A DNA stretch of 64,000 nucleotides from Mycoplana dimorpha (GTDB lineage: Bacteria > Pseudomonadota > Alphaproteobacteria > Rhizobiales > Rhizobiaceae): NCBI RefSeq assembly GCF_003046475.1, contig NZ_PZZZ01000008.1, positions 124,001 to 188,000 of the forward strand, in the 5' to 3' direction. A model generated the notes under the pieces. That model worked only from the letters and a program-made list of their open reading frames with translations. It was not told the DNA's origin and did no database searches. The translations under genes were made by a program, and so were the position numbers. Below are positions 45,998 through 54,891 of this stretch, in pieces. The number at the start of each line of letters is the position of its first letter. Position 1 is the first letter of the stretch.

Positions 45998-47326
45998 TTA
46001 CCTCTTCCCGGAATAGACCTCCGGCAGCCACATCGCGATGTCCGGAAACACCATGACGATGATCATGCTAAACACCATCAGAAGAAAGAACGGCACGATT
46101 GAACGATAGATGTCGACGATGGTGATCTCGGGCGGCGCCATCGCCCGCATCAGGAACAGGTTGTAGCCGAAGGGCGGCACGATGTAGGCGATCTGGCAGG
46201 TGATGGTGTAGAGGATGCCGAACCAGACCAGGTCGAACCCGAGGATCTTGACCAGCGGAATGTAGAGCGGCGCCACGATGACCAGCATGGCCGTGTCGTC
46301 GAGGAACATGCCGAGGATGATGAACGAGAACAGCATCATCGACAGGACGCCCCAGGGGCTCAATTCCCAGGTGTGCAGCAGGAGGTTCTCGATCGCCTTG
46401 ATCGCGCCGAGCCCGTCATAGACGGCGCTGAAGCACAGGGCGCCCAGGATGATCCAGAGGAACATCGCCGAAACCGCCAGCGTGTTGCGCGTCGTCTTCT
46501 CCACCACGGTGGCGCTCAGTTTTCCGGAGCCCCACGCGGCAAGCAGGGCCAGCAGCGCACCGACCATCGAGGTCTCGACGAGACTGGTCGTGCCGGTGAG
46601 GAACAGTCCCATGATGGTAGCGAACAGGCCGAACGGCAGCAGCCCCTCGCGCAGCAGGACGAGCTTTTCGCGCAAGGTGATGCTGGCGCGCTCCTCCGGA
46701 GGCAGCGCCGGGCCCAATTCCGGCTGCAGGCGGCAGCGGATGTAGATGTAGGCGGTGAAGATGATCGCCATCAGGATGAACGGGCCGATGCCGGCCAGCC
46801 ACAGCTGCAGCACCGGCTGGCGCGCGATCATCGCATAGAGGATGAGCACCACGCTGGGCGGCCCCATGATGCCGAGCGACGACCCGCCCTGGATGACGCC
46901 GGTGATCATCACCTTGTCATAGCCGCGCCGCAGGAGTTCCGGCAGCGCGACCGTCGCGCCGATCGCCATGCCCGCGACCGAGAGGCCGTTGACCATCGAG
47001 ATGACGATCATCAGCCCCATCGTACCGATCGCCAGCCCACCGCGGACCGATCCGAACCAGACATGGAACATCCGGTACAGATTGTTGGCGATGCCGGATT
47101 CCGACAGCATGTAGCCCATGAAGACGAAGAACGGCACGGTGATCAGCGGATACCAGTTGAGCACCTGGAAGGCGGCGTTGAAGGGAAGTTCGAAAGATCC
47201 ATTTCCCCACAGCCAGAGCGCCGCCGCGGCGCCTACCGCGCCGATGACACCGTAGACCCGCTGCCCCGTGCCCATCAGCACGAGCATGGAGGCGAACATG
47301 AAGATGGTGATGAATTCGGAGCTCAT
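45998..47326 (-). CDS. TRAP transporter large permease (DctM family)
   Basis: Inner membrane Na+/H+-driven permease subunit of 442 aa with about 12 hydrophobic segments. The family pattern GxxxxDDTAMLVIVAPLYIPL is seen late (about residues 340-365), and GPPSVVLILYA mid-protein. The start overlaps the DctQ stop by 4 bp. Works with the small subunit and the binding protein of the same operon. Confidence 0.93.
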   Translation of the reverse strand: MSSEFITIFMFASMLVLMGTGQRVYGVIGAVGAAAALWLWGNGSFELPFNAAFQVLNWYPLITVPFFVFMGYMLSESGIANNLYRMFHVWFGSVRGGLAIGTMGLMIVISMVNGLSVAGMAIGATVALPELLRRGYDKVMITGVIQGGSSLGIMGPPSVVLILYAMIARQPVLQLWLAGIGPFILMAIIFTAYIYIRCRLQPELGPALPPEERASITLREKLVLLREGLLPFGLFATIMGLFLTGTTSLVETSMVGALLALLAAWGSGKLSATVVEKTTRNTLAVSAMFLWIILGALCFSAVYDGLGAIKAIENLLLHTWELSPWGVLSMMLFSFIILGMFLDDTAMLVIVAPLYIPLVKILGFDLVWFGILYTITCQIAYIVPPFGYNLFLMRAMAPPEITIVDIYRSIVPFFLLMVFSMIIVMVFPDIAMWLPEVYSGKR

Positions 47327-47835
47327 GCGATCGGCTTTCCGCGCGCTTCAGCGACATCTTTGAAGAACTGGGCAATGGTCTGGAGCAGCATCAGGAAGAT
47401 GCCGAGCGTCATGATCATCTTGATCGGCCACATGACCGGAGCCCAGGCCGTGTAGTTCTTCTGATTGTAGGTGATCGAATATTCGGTGGAGGAAACGCCG
47501 CCCCAGAACAGCACGACCAGATAGAAAATCACGAACAGGATTGTGAATGAATCGGTGATCGCCCGGGTTCTCGGCTTCATCATGCCGTAGAACAGGTCCA
47601 TGCGCACATGGGCGTCGATCTGCATCGAATAGGCGCCGCCGAGCAGGTAGTAGGCCGACAGCATGAACTGCGACATCTCCATCACCCAGTTGACCGGGTA
47701 GCCGAAGGCGACGCGCATCATGGTCGAATAGAGCAGGATCAAGCCCATCGGGAAGATCAGGTACATCGCGAAGATGCCGACCCTGCGGTTAAGTGAGTCA
47801 ACGATACGGACGTAATGCTTGACGAACTCAGGCAT
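47323..47835 (-). CDS. TRAP transporter small permease (DctQ family)
   Basis: Small membrane subunit of 170 aa with four hydrophobic segments; LLGGAYSMQIDAHVRMDLFY matches the DctQ core (consensus GGxxxxxxxHVRVDL). The ATG at 47835 gives the normal family length; ten more codons are open upstream. It couples by ATGA overlap to dctM. It lies 113 bp after the amidohydrolase gene. Confidence 0.92.
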   Translation of the reverse strand: MPEFVKHYVRIVDSLNRRVGIFAMYLIFPMGLILLYSTMMRVAFGYPVNWVMEMSQFMLSAYYLLGGAYSMQIDAHVRMDLFYGMMKPRTRAITDSFTILFVIFYLVVLFWGGVSSTEYSITYNQKNYTAWAPVMWPIKMIMTLGIFLMLLQTIAQFFKDVAEARGKPIA

Positions 47836-47948
47836 CGCGCACAGTCCCATTGATGACGGCCCCACGCGAAGTCAGGCCACCTCGTTCATATTGAAACAAC
47901 GACATCCCTCCCTTTCCTCCCCTCGCGCCGCTGCACCGGCGCATCCGC

Positions 47949-48719
47949 TCAGCGTACCTGCGGCGACGTCAGCCCCTCGACGAGTAGATCGGCAAGGTAG
48001 CCGGCCACGGCACGCTGGCCGGCCTCCTCCCGAACCAGGTCGTTTCGCACCTCGACCATAACATTGGCGATAGCGTTGGCCAGGCCATGCTCCTTCAGCG
48101 TGTGCGTCACGCCGTCCTCCGGCCCGTAGGGCTCGTTGCGGCGGATATCGTAGCCTCCGGGGGTGCGGCCTGCCGCAGCAAGCATGGCGTCGGCGAGCCG
48201 ACTGTCGCTATCGTGCACGATGCCGATCTCGACGGCGCGCGGCTTGCCGAAATAGACCGGCGTGAAAGTATGGATCGTAACGATCACCGGCGCCCGATCC
48301 GCCGCGATCCGGCTTTTCACCAGGCGGGAAAGAGAGTCGCGGAACGGCAGGTAGAGCGCTTCGGTGCGTGCGTCGCGCGCCGCCTGGTCGAGGCCGGCAT
48401 TGCCGGGCACCTCGAAGATCTCGCTCTTCTCCGGCATGGCGGCCGGCGACTCCGGCGGACGGTTGCAATCATAGGCGAGCCGCGAAAAGCGCTGGAAGAC
48501 CAGTGCCGCGTCGAGTTGCAGCGCCATCAGCCGGGCGACGCCGAGCGCGCCCGGATCCCAGGCGATATGGCTCGCCAGAGCCTCGTCGGACAGGCCGAGC
48601 GTGCCGAGCGCCTTGGGAAGCGATCGGGACGCGTGCTCACAGACGAGGATGACCCGTCCCTGCGCAGCAGCATTCTCCAGGGCGACGGGGTCGCCCTCCT
48701 CTCCAGTCAAAATTCCCAC
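47949..48719 (-). CDS. N-formylglutamate amidohydrolase family protein
   Basis: First gene of the seven-gene leftward operon; 256 aa of the FGase fold. CEHAS with H29 carries the probable zinc ligand, SRLAYDCNRPPES and IVTIHTFTP are family motifs, and VEIG with the late GVTHTLKEHG complete the fold. HutG-type members cleave formylglutamate, but no histidine-degradation gene is present. In this operon a more attractive role is release of glutamate from a gamma-glutamyl intermediate; that is inference from context. The ATG lies 36 bp from the nearer RpiR palindrome. Confidence 0.85.
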   Translation of the reverse strand: MGILTGEEGDPVALENAAAQGRVILVCEHASRSLPKALGTLGLSDEALASHIAWDPGALGVARLMALQLDAALVFQRFSRLAYDCNRPPESPAAMPEKSEIFEVPGNAGLDQAARDARTEALYLPFRDSLSRLVKSRIAADRAPVIVTIHTFTPVYFGKPRAVEIGIVHDSDSRLADAMLAAAGRTPGGYDIRRNEPYGPEDGVTHTLKEHGLANAIANVMVEVRNDLVREEAGQRAVAGYLADLLVEGLTSPQVR

Positions 48720-48754
48720 TAGCCTGATCCCCTCGACCGGCCACTATTATTGTC

Positions 48755-48770
48755 TGAAGAGAATTCTTCA
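48755..48770. promoter_or_regulatory. Operator copy 1, TGAAGA-N4-TCTTCA
   Basis: A 16-bp dyad, TGAAGAGAATTCTTCA, with perfect 6-bp arms. It lies 36 bp upstream of the leftward operon. Identical arms occur in copy 2, 43 bp centre to centre (about four helical turns), which fits cooperative or looping binding by the adjacent RpiR-family regulator. Confidence 0.75.
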
Positions 48771-48797
48771 CAGTTTCGCCCCTGTCAAGTGCGCGAA

Positions 48798-48813
48798 TGA
48801 AGAAGCTTCTTCA
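48798..48813. promoter_or_regulatory. Operator copy 2, TGAAGA-N4-TCTTCA
   Basis: TGAAGAAGCTTCTTCA is a perfect 16-bp palindrome with the same arms as copy 1. It ends 9 bp before the candidate -35 box of the RpiR gene. A further inverted repeat, CATTTGA-CT-TCAAATG (48820-48835), overlaps that -35 box. Confidence 0.75.
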
Positions 48814-48822
48814 ATAAACCAT

Positions 48823-48852
48823 TTGACTTCAAATGTGACAGCGATGTTTAAT
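48823..48852 (+). promoter_or_regulatory. Candidate sigma-70 promoter of the RpiR-family gene
   Basis: TTGACT (48823-48828) and TTTAAT (48847-48852) are separated by 18 bp, a good match to the housekeeping consensus, about 40 bp upstream of the TTG start. The -35 box lies within an inverted repeat and directly beside operator copy 2. Confidence 0.5.
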
Positions 48853-48893
48853 TTCGTTCCAGGCCGACAGAGAGCGGCAGACGGGGGAAAAAC

Positions 48894-49772
48894 TTGACGT
48901 CAAGCCAGGCATCCATGACGGTGTCGGACGTGATCAACGCGCATTACGACGCGTTGACGCGCGCCGAAAAACAATTGGCGGCGTCGCTTCTCGACAATTA
49001 TCCCGTCTCCGGGCTCGGCAGCATCACCACGGTGGCCGAGAATGCCGGCGTGTCCACGCCGACGGTCGCCCGCATGGTGCAAAAGCTCGGCTTCCGCGGT
49101 TTTCCCGACTTCCAGGCGCACCTGCACCATGAACTGGAGGCGACGCTCTCCAACCCGATTGCCAAGCATGACCGCTGGGCGGCCAACGCGCCGGGGACGC
49201 ATATCCTCAACCGGTTCGCCGACGCGATCATGGGCAACCTTCGCCACACCCTCTCGCAGGTTGAGATCGAGGATTTCGACGGCGCAGCAGCGCTGATCGC
49301 CGATCGCAAGCGCAACGTCTACGTGGTGGGCGGCCGAATCACCAAGGCGCTGGCCGACTACCTGTTCACGCATCTGCAGGTGATCCGGCCGAACGTCACC
49401 CAGCTTGCCTCCAATCCGAGCGCCTGGCCGCATTACGTCCTCAACATGAAGGCTGGCGATGTCATCGTCATCTTCGACATCCGCCGCTACGAGCAGGAGA
49501 TGGAGACCTTTGCCCGCATCGCCCGCGATCGCGGCGTCGAGATCGTGCTGTTCACCGATCAGTGGGCCTCGCCCATCGCCAAACTGGCTGCCCGCGTATT
49601 CCGGATTCATATCGAGGCACCGTCGGCCTGGGACTCCTCCGTGGTGACGCTTTTCGTCGTGGAGGCGCTGATCGAAGCGGTGCAGAGCGCGAACTGGACC
49701 GAGACCCGGGAGCGGATGAAATCACTGGAGGAACTGTTCGAGGCAAGCCGGCTCTTCCGCAAACCGAAGTGA
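48894..49772 (+). CDS. RpiR/MurR-family transcriptional regulator
   Basis: The protein has 292 aa. An N-terminal HTH_6 domain (about 10-80, with STPTVARMVQKLGF as recognition helix) is followed by a SIS domain (about 115-245), which in this family binds phosphosugars or related effectors. The start is a TTG at 48894 with GGGGGA 6 bp before it; an ATG seven codons later has only a weak site. It is divergent from the TRAP/ligase/dehydrogenase operon and followed by an ABC importer, so it may control either or both. The palindromes in its upstream region are probable operators. Confidence 0.9.
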   Translation: MTSSQASMTVSDVINAHYDALTRAEKQLAASLLDNYPVSGLGSITTVAENAGVSTPTVARMVQKLGFRGFPDFQAHLHHELEATLSNPIAKHDRWAANAPGTHILNRFADAIMGNLRHTLSQVEIEDFDGAAALIADRKRNVYVVGGRITKALADYLFTHLQVIRPNVTQLASNPSAWPHYVLNMKAGDVIVIFDIRRYEQEMETFARIARDRGVEIVLFTDQWASPIAKLAARVFRIHIEAPSAWDSSVVTLFVVEALIEAVQSANWTETRERMKSLEELFEASRLFRKPK

Positions 49773-49813
49773 GATCATCCGAGAACGGAGGCTACGTAAA
49801 AAGCGTTTTATTC

Positions 49814-49831
49814 CTGTCACATGACGTTCAT
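49814..49831 (+). promoter_or_regulatory. PHO box upstream of the ABC importer
   Basis: CTGTCAC-ATGA-CGTTCAT: the first half-site is a consensus PhoB heptamer and the second agrees at 5 of 7 positions, with the correct 4-bp spacer. It ends 55 bp before the ATG of the solute-binding protein. It implies phosphate-starvation control of the importer. Confidence 0.65.
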
Positions 49832-49886
49832 GCCGTAACAGTATCAGCAACACGGAATTGACTGACACACAAGGGAGAACACCGTG

Positions 49887-50993
49887 ATGTCACACACCAG
49901 CCGCCTGCTCAGACTCTCCACCGCCATCCTGATGGCAACGACCGCGGTTGCGGCCGCCGCCGAACCCAGCGCCGAGCTGGTTGAAGCCGCCAAGAAGGAA
50001 GGCAAGCTGACGACCATCGCCCTGCCGCACAGCTGGTGCGGCTACGGCGACGTTATCGCCGGCTTCAAGGCCAAGTATCCGGAGATCACCGTAAACGAAC
50101 TGAACCCGGATGCCGGCTCGGGCGACGAGATCGAGGCGATCAAGGCCAACAAGGGCAACACCGGCGACCAGGCTCCGGACGTAATCGACGTCGGCCTGTC
50201 CTTCGGCCCGTCCTCCAAGGCCGAAGGCCTGATCCAGCCCTACAAGGTCGCGACCTGGGATACGATCCCCGACAGCGCCAAGGACGCCGAAGGCTACTGG
50301 TACGGCGACTACTACGGCGTTCTCTCCTTCGTGGTGAACACCGACATCGTCAAGGAACTGCCAAAGGACTGGGCCGACCTGACCAAGTCCGACTACGCGA
50401 ACTCCGTGGCACTCGCCGGTGACCCGCGCACCTCGAACCAGGCCGTCCAGGCCGCCTACGCCGCCGGCCTCGCCAAGGGCGAGACCGACGCCGCCAAGGC
50501 CGGCGAAGCGGGCCTCGCCCATTTTGCCGAAATCAACAAGGCCGGCAACTTTGTTCCGGTCATCGGCAAGTCCGCCTCGCTCGCCCAGGGCTCGACCCCG
50601 ATCGTGATCGCCTGGGACTACAACGGCCTCGCCTGGCGCGACACCCTCGCCGGCAACCCGCCGCTCGAGGTCGTCGTTCCCGAATCGGGCGTCGTCGCCG
50701 GCGTCTACGTGCAGGCGATCTCGGCCTTCGCGCCGCATCCGAACGCCGCCAAGCTGTGGATGGAGTACCTCTATTCGGACGAAGGCCAGCTTGGCTACCT
50801 GAAGGGCTACTGCCACCCGATCCGCTTCAACGACCTGGTCAAGAACGGCAAGGTTCCGCAGGAGATGCTCGACAAGCTGCCGCCGGCAGCAGCCTATGAA
50901 AAGGCCGTCTTCCCGACGCTCGACGAGCAGGCCGCCGGCAAGGCCGTGATCAGCGGCAAGTGGGACAGCGTCGTCGGCGCCAACGTGCAGTAA
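49887..50993 (+). CDS. ABC importer solute-binding protein (family 1, AfuA/PotD/PhnS-like)
   Basis: Periplasmic binding protein of 368 aa. A signal peptide ends near residue 25 (AAA-AEP). The mature part begins with KKEGKLTTIALPHSW, typical of the iron/polyamine/phosphonate/hexose-phosphate binding cluster, and later has PDVIDVG and GYWYGDYYG. The ATG at 49887 fits GGGAGAA best; a GTG lies one codon earlier. The PHO box upstream argues for a phosphorus-containing ligand such as a phosphonate or sugar phosphate rather than iron. A strong terminator separates it from its permease genes. Confidence 0.88.
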   Translation: MSHTSRLLRLSTAILMATTAVAAAAEPSAELVEAAKKEGKLTTIALPHSWCGYGDVIAGFKAKYPEITVNELNPDAGSGDEIEAIKANKGNTGDQAPDVIDVGLSFGPSSKAEGLIQPYKVATWDTIPDSAKDAEGYWYGDYYGVLSFVVNTDIVKELPKDWADLTKSDYANSVALAGDPRTSNQAVQAAYAAGLAKGETDAAKAGEAGLAHFAEINKAGNFVPVIGKSASLAQGSTPIVIAWDYNGLAWRDTLAGNPPLEVVVPESGVVAGVYVQAISAFAPHPNAAKLWMEYLYSDEGQLGYLKGYCHPIRFNDLVKNGKVPQEMLDKLPPAAAYEKAVFPTLDEQAAGKAVISGKWDSVVGANVQ

Positions 50994-51008
50994 AGCGGCA
51001 ACACTGCC

Positions 51009-51042
51009 GGCCCTCCCGCCTGCGCGGGAGGGCCTTTTTTTC
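51009..51042 (+). terminator. Strong intrinsic terminator inside the ABC operon
   Basis: GGCCCTCCCGC (51009-51019) pairs perfectly with GCGGGAGGGCC (51024-51034), loop 4, followed by eight T. It lies 15 bp after the binding-protein stop. Partial readthrough would give much more binding protein than membrane components, the usual ratio for ABC importers. Confidence 0.92.
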
Positions 51043-51127
51043 GGCAGGGCGCGGAGGCGGATTGCGCCCGCCGCATTTCTGTCTAAGTTCGTATCTTCTC
51101 ACTTTTTGTCGGACCGATCGCAGACTC

Positions 51128-51997
51128 ATGAAACGTACCGCGTTGATAGACCGTCGCACCGTCGTAGATTGGCTCGGCATCGCGCCGTTCATGCTGTTTG
51201 CGCTGCTGTTCCTGATCCTGCCGACGCTCTATCTGGTGACCGGCGCTTTCCTGACGCCGGACGGCACTTTCACGTTCAAGAACATTGCCGACCTGTTCTC
51301 GCCGAGCATCCTCGCCGCCTACTGGATCAGCATCAAGGTTTCGCTCGCCTCGTCGCTCGGCGGCGCGGTGATCGGCTTCTTCCTCGCCTGGGCGATCGTC
51401 ATGGGGGGCCTGCCGCGCGTCTTCCGCTCCGGCCTCCTCACCTTTTCGGGCGTCGCCTCCAATTTCGCCGGTGTCCCGCTCGCCTTCGCGTTCATCGCCA
51501 CCCTTGGCCGGACCGGCCTCGTCACGGTGCTGCTCCGCGACCTGATCGGTTTCAATCTCTATTCGACCGGCTTCAACCTGCTGTCGTTCCTCGGCCTGAC
51601 GATCACCTACATGTTCTTCCAGATCCCGCTGATGGTGCTGATCCTGACGCCGGCGCTCGACGGCATGAAGCGGGAGTGGCGCGAGGCCTCGGAAATCCTC
51701 GGCGCCTCCACCTGGCAGTACTGGCGGATGATCGCGCTGCCGATCCTGTGGCCGAGCCTACTCGGCACGACCCTGCTGCTCTTCGCCAACGCCTTCGGCG
51801 CCGTCGCCACCGCCTACGCGCTGACCGGCTCGTCGCTGAACATCGTGCCGATCCTGCTCTTTGCGCAGATCCGCGGCGACGTGCTGCACAACCCCAATCT
51901 CGGCTATGCGCTGGCGCTCGGCATGATCGTGATCACCGGGCTGTCCAACGTTCTCTATATCTGGCTGCGCTCGCGCGCCGAACGGTGGCAGAAATGA
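51128..51997 (+). CDS. ABC importer permease subunit 1
   Basis: Inner membrane permease of 289 aa with six hydrophobic segments. The BPD_transp_1 EAA loop reads EASEILGASTWQYWRMIALPILWPS. It starts at the ATG at 51128; the longer open frame runs back through the terminator. Overlaps the second permease gene by 4 bp. Functions with the second permease and the ATPase to import the ligand of the upstream binding protein. Confidence 0.92.
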   Translation: MKRTALIDRRTVVDWLGIAPFMLFALLFLILPTLYLVTGAFLTPDGTFTFKNIADLFSPSILAAYWISIKVSLASSLGGAVIGFFLAWAIVMGGLPRVFRSGLLTFSGVASNFAGVPLAFAFIATLGRTGLVTVLLRDLIGFNLYSTGFNLLSFLGLTITYMFFQIPLMVLILTPALDGMKREWREASEILGASTWQYWRMIALPILWPSLLGTTLLLFANAFGAVATAYALTGSSLNIVPILLFAQIRGDVLHNPNLGYALALGMIVITGLSNVLYIWLRSRAERWQK

Positions 51998-52782
51998 AGA
52001 CGACCCGCCTCCTCGCCTGGCTCGCGATCGCCATCGGCGCCATCTACTTCATCGTGCCGCTGATCGGCACGTTCGAGTTCTCGCTGCGCATGCGCCGCGG
52101 CGAGTATTCCTTCGACGCCTACCGCTCGGTCTTCACCGACATGCAATTCCGCGCCACCTTCGGCTTCTCCATGCTGATGGCGCTGTTCACCATCGTCTTC
52201 GGCATGCTGCTGGTGGTGCCGACCGCCTACTGGGTGCGCCTGCGCCTGCCGCAACTGCGCCCGGTGGTCGAGTTCATCACGCTCCTGCCGCTGGTGATTC
52301 CGGCGATCGTCATCGTCTTCGGCTACCTGCGGCTCTACAACTCCTCCTCGTTCCTGCCGCTGACCAACTCGACCACCGGCACCAACATGCTGCTGGTATT
52401 CTCCTACATGACGCTGTCGCTTCCCTACATGTATCGAGCCGTCGACACCGCCATGCGGATGATCGACGTCGCCACGCTGACGGAGGCGGCCGAGAGCCTC
52501 GGCGCCAAGTGGCCGACGATCCTGTTCCGCTGCATCTTCCCGAACGTGATGAGCGGGGTGCTGTCCGGCGCCTTCATCACCTTTGCGATCGTCATGGGCG
52601 AGTTCACGATGGCGTCGCTGCTGAACCGGCCCGCTTTCGGTCCCTACCTGCAGCTGGTCGGCGCCAACAAGGCCTATGAGCCTTCGGCGCTGGCGATCAT
52701 CGCGTTTGCGATCACCTGGCTCAGCATGGGCCTGCTGCAACTCGTTTCCCGCTTCCACAAAACCGCGCCCGTGAAGGCCTGA
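51994..52782 (+). CDS. ABC importer permease subunit 2
   Basis: Inner membrane permease of 262 aa with six hydrophobic segments and the EAA loop EAAESLGAKWPTILFRCIFPNVMSG. The start at 51994 overlaps the first permease stop (ATGA). The frame is also open upstream in the alternate frame of the first permease gene, but that part is not permease-like. Pairs with permease 1 as a heterodimer. Confidence 0.92.
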   Translation: MKTTRLLAWLAIAIGAIYFIVPLIGTFEFSLRMRRGEYSFDAYRSVFTDMQFRATFGFSMLMALFTIVFGMLLVVPTAYWVRLRLPQLRPVVEFITLLPLVIPAIVIVFGYLRLYNSSSFLPLTNSTTGTNMLLVFSYMTLSLPYMYRAVDTAMRMIDVATLTEAAESLGAKWPTILFRCIFPNVMSGVLSGAFITFAIVMGEFTMASLLNRPAFGPYLQLVGANKAYEPSALAIIAFAITWLSMGLLQLVSRFHKTAPVKA

Positions 52783-52795
52783 GGACTTAATCCGC

Positions 52796-53857
52796 ATGAC
52801 GTTTCTTTCGCTCAGCCATCTCCAGAAGTCCTTCGGGCCGGTGCAGGTCGTCAACGACTTCAACATGGACATCGAGAAGGGCGAGTTCGTCTCCTTCCTA
52901 GGGCCCTCCGGCTGCGGCAAGACGACGGTGCTCAGGATGATCGCCGGCTTCGAGACGCCGAGCGGCGGCACGATCACCGTCGCCGGCAAGAACCAGGCCG
53001 GCCTGAAGCCGAACCAGCGCAACATCGGCATGGTTTTCCAGGCCTATGCGCTGTTTCCGAACATGAACGTCTTCGACAACGTCGCCTTCGGACTCAAGGT
53101 CGCCGGCCGGCCGCAGCAGGAGATCGCGTCGCGCGTCAAGGAGATGCTCGGTCTGATCAAGCTGGAGCACCTTGCGGACCGCTTTCCCTACCAGCTTTCC
53201 GGCGGCCAGCAGCAGCGCGTGGCGCTCGCCCGCGCGCTGGCGCCGAAGCCGCAGGTTCTGCTCCTCGACGAGCCGCTGTCGGCGCTCGACGCCAAGATCC
53301 GCGTGTCGCTGCGCGAGGAAATCCGCATGATCCAGCAGCAGCTCGGCATCACCACCGTCTTCGTCACGCACGACCAGGAGGAGGCGCTGTCGATCTCCGA
53401 CCGGATCGTGGTGATGAACGCCGGCTGCGCCGACCAGATCGGCACGCCGGCGGAAATCTACAACCGCCCCGCCACCCGCTTCGTCGCCTCCTTCGTCGGC
53501 ACGCTGAACCTGATCGAGGCGAAGGTGATCGACCCGGCCGCGAACCGCGTCTCGATCGGCGACCAGGGCGTGACGCTCCGCGAGCCGGTCGGCCCGGTCA
53601 AACCTGGCGACACGATCTCGCTGGCCCTGCGCCCTGAGGCCGGCTCGATCGCCGAGGGCGCCAAGGGCGACACGGCCCTGACCGGCGAGGTGATCTCAAG
53701 CAACTTCCTGGGCTCCGTGGTGCGCACCCGCATGCGGGTCGGCCCGAGCGTCATCTCCTTCGACATGTTCAACAACCCCGGCCTCGTGCCGCCCGCCGCC
53801 GGCGATACCGTGACCCTGCGCTTCACCGCAACCGACCTGCTGGTCATCCGGGATTGA
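52796..53857 (+). CDS. ABC importer ATP-binding protein with TOBE domain
   Basis: ATPase of 353 aa in the PotA/FbpC group. Walker A GPSGCGKTT (about 38-46), Q-loop FQAYALFPNM, signature LSGGQQQRVALARAL and Walker B VLLLDEPLSALD are all intact, and the switch His is in VFVTHDQEEAL. A TOBE regulatory domain fills about residues 270-350. It starts 13 bp after permease 2 and completes the importer. Confidence 0.94.
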   Translation: MTFLSLSHLQKSFGPVQVVNDFNMDIEKGEFVSFLGPSGCGKTTVLRMIAGFETPSGGTITVAGKNQAGLKPNQRNIGMVFQAYALFPNMNVFDNVAFGLKVAGRPQQEIASRVKEMLGLIKLEHLADRFPYQLSGGQQQRVALARALAPKPQVLLLDEPLSALDAKIRVSLREEIRMIQQQLGITTVFVTHDQEEALSISDRIVVMNAGCADQIGTPAEIYNRPATRFVASFVGTLNLIEAKVIDPAANRVSIGDQGVTLREPVGPVKPGDTISLALRPEAGSIAEGAKGDTALTGEVISSNFLGSVVRTRMRVGPSVISFDMFNNPGLVPPAAGDTVTLRFTATDLLVIRD

Positions 53858-53971
53858 GGCAGACAGCACGCCGTCCCCGATCCGCTGAAACGTTGAACAT
53901 TTTCGTCGCATCTCGTGTGAACTTCGTCGCATGCGCATTTGATCGCCGCGCCGCGCCGCGCTAGTGTCGCT

Positions 53972-54117
53972 CCGTTCTCAGGGCGGGGCGGAATTCCCCA
54001 CCGGCGGTATCGGGAGTGATCCCGGAGCCCGCGAGCGCCTTCGACGACAGTCGAAGGGTCAGCAGATCCGGTGCGATGCCGGAGCCGACGGTCAATAGTC
54101 CGGATGAAAGAGAGCAA
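53972..54117 (+). promoter_or_regulatory. FMN riboswitch (RFN element)
   Basis: The conserved RFN blocks occur in order: TCTCAGGGCGGGG, GGAATTCCCCACCGGCGGTA, AGCCCGCGAGCG, GGTCAGCAGATCCGGTG, GATGCCGGAGCCGACGGTCA and AGTCCGGATGAAAGAGAG, closing the first helix. Immediately after, GCAGGCGGA (54118-54126) pairs with TCCGCCTGC (54148-54156), probably part of the expression platform. The ribH start is 66 bp after the aptamer. The gene should be shut down when FMN is plentiful. Confidence 0.96.
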
Positions 54118-54180
54118 GCAGGCGGACATCCCAGTGGGGTCTCTGCATCCGCCTGCGTGTTCGCCCAAGGGGATCATTGA

Positions 54181-54684
<504 letters not shown>

Positions 54685-54708
54685 GACAGTCACCCTGAAA
54701 CGAAGAGG

Positions 54709-54739
54709 ACGTGCGCGGCGACGGTGCCTCCGCGCACGT
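54709..54739 (+). terminator. Hairpin after ribH2
   Basis: ACGTGCGCGG (54709-54718) pairs perfectly with CCGCGCACGT (54730-54739), 25 bp after the stop codon, followed only by TTC. Probable terminator with a poor T-tail. The rest of 54685-54891 shows nothing. Confidence 0.5.
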
Positions 54740-54891
54740 TCTGCCCGGTGCACGTCGGAGACGTCGCCGCCAACGTTCGCGCATGACATGAACGGCCGAG
54801 TTCGTTTTGGCAGCGCGTTTCGACAAGCGATTGAAACGACTTGTCAAAGCCCCTCGCGTCGCGCTCATCCAGTCTCCGACGCGAGTCGCTC

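Noticed and set aside
47949-48719. Histidine utilisation role (HutG) for the formylglutamate amidohydrolase homologue
   Set aside because: No hutU, hutH, hutI or hutF gene is near, and the operon content points to a different pathway.
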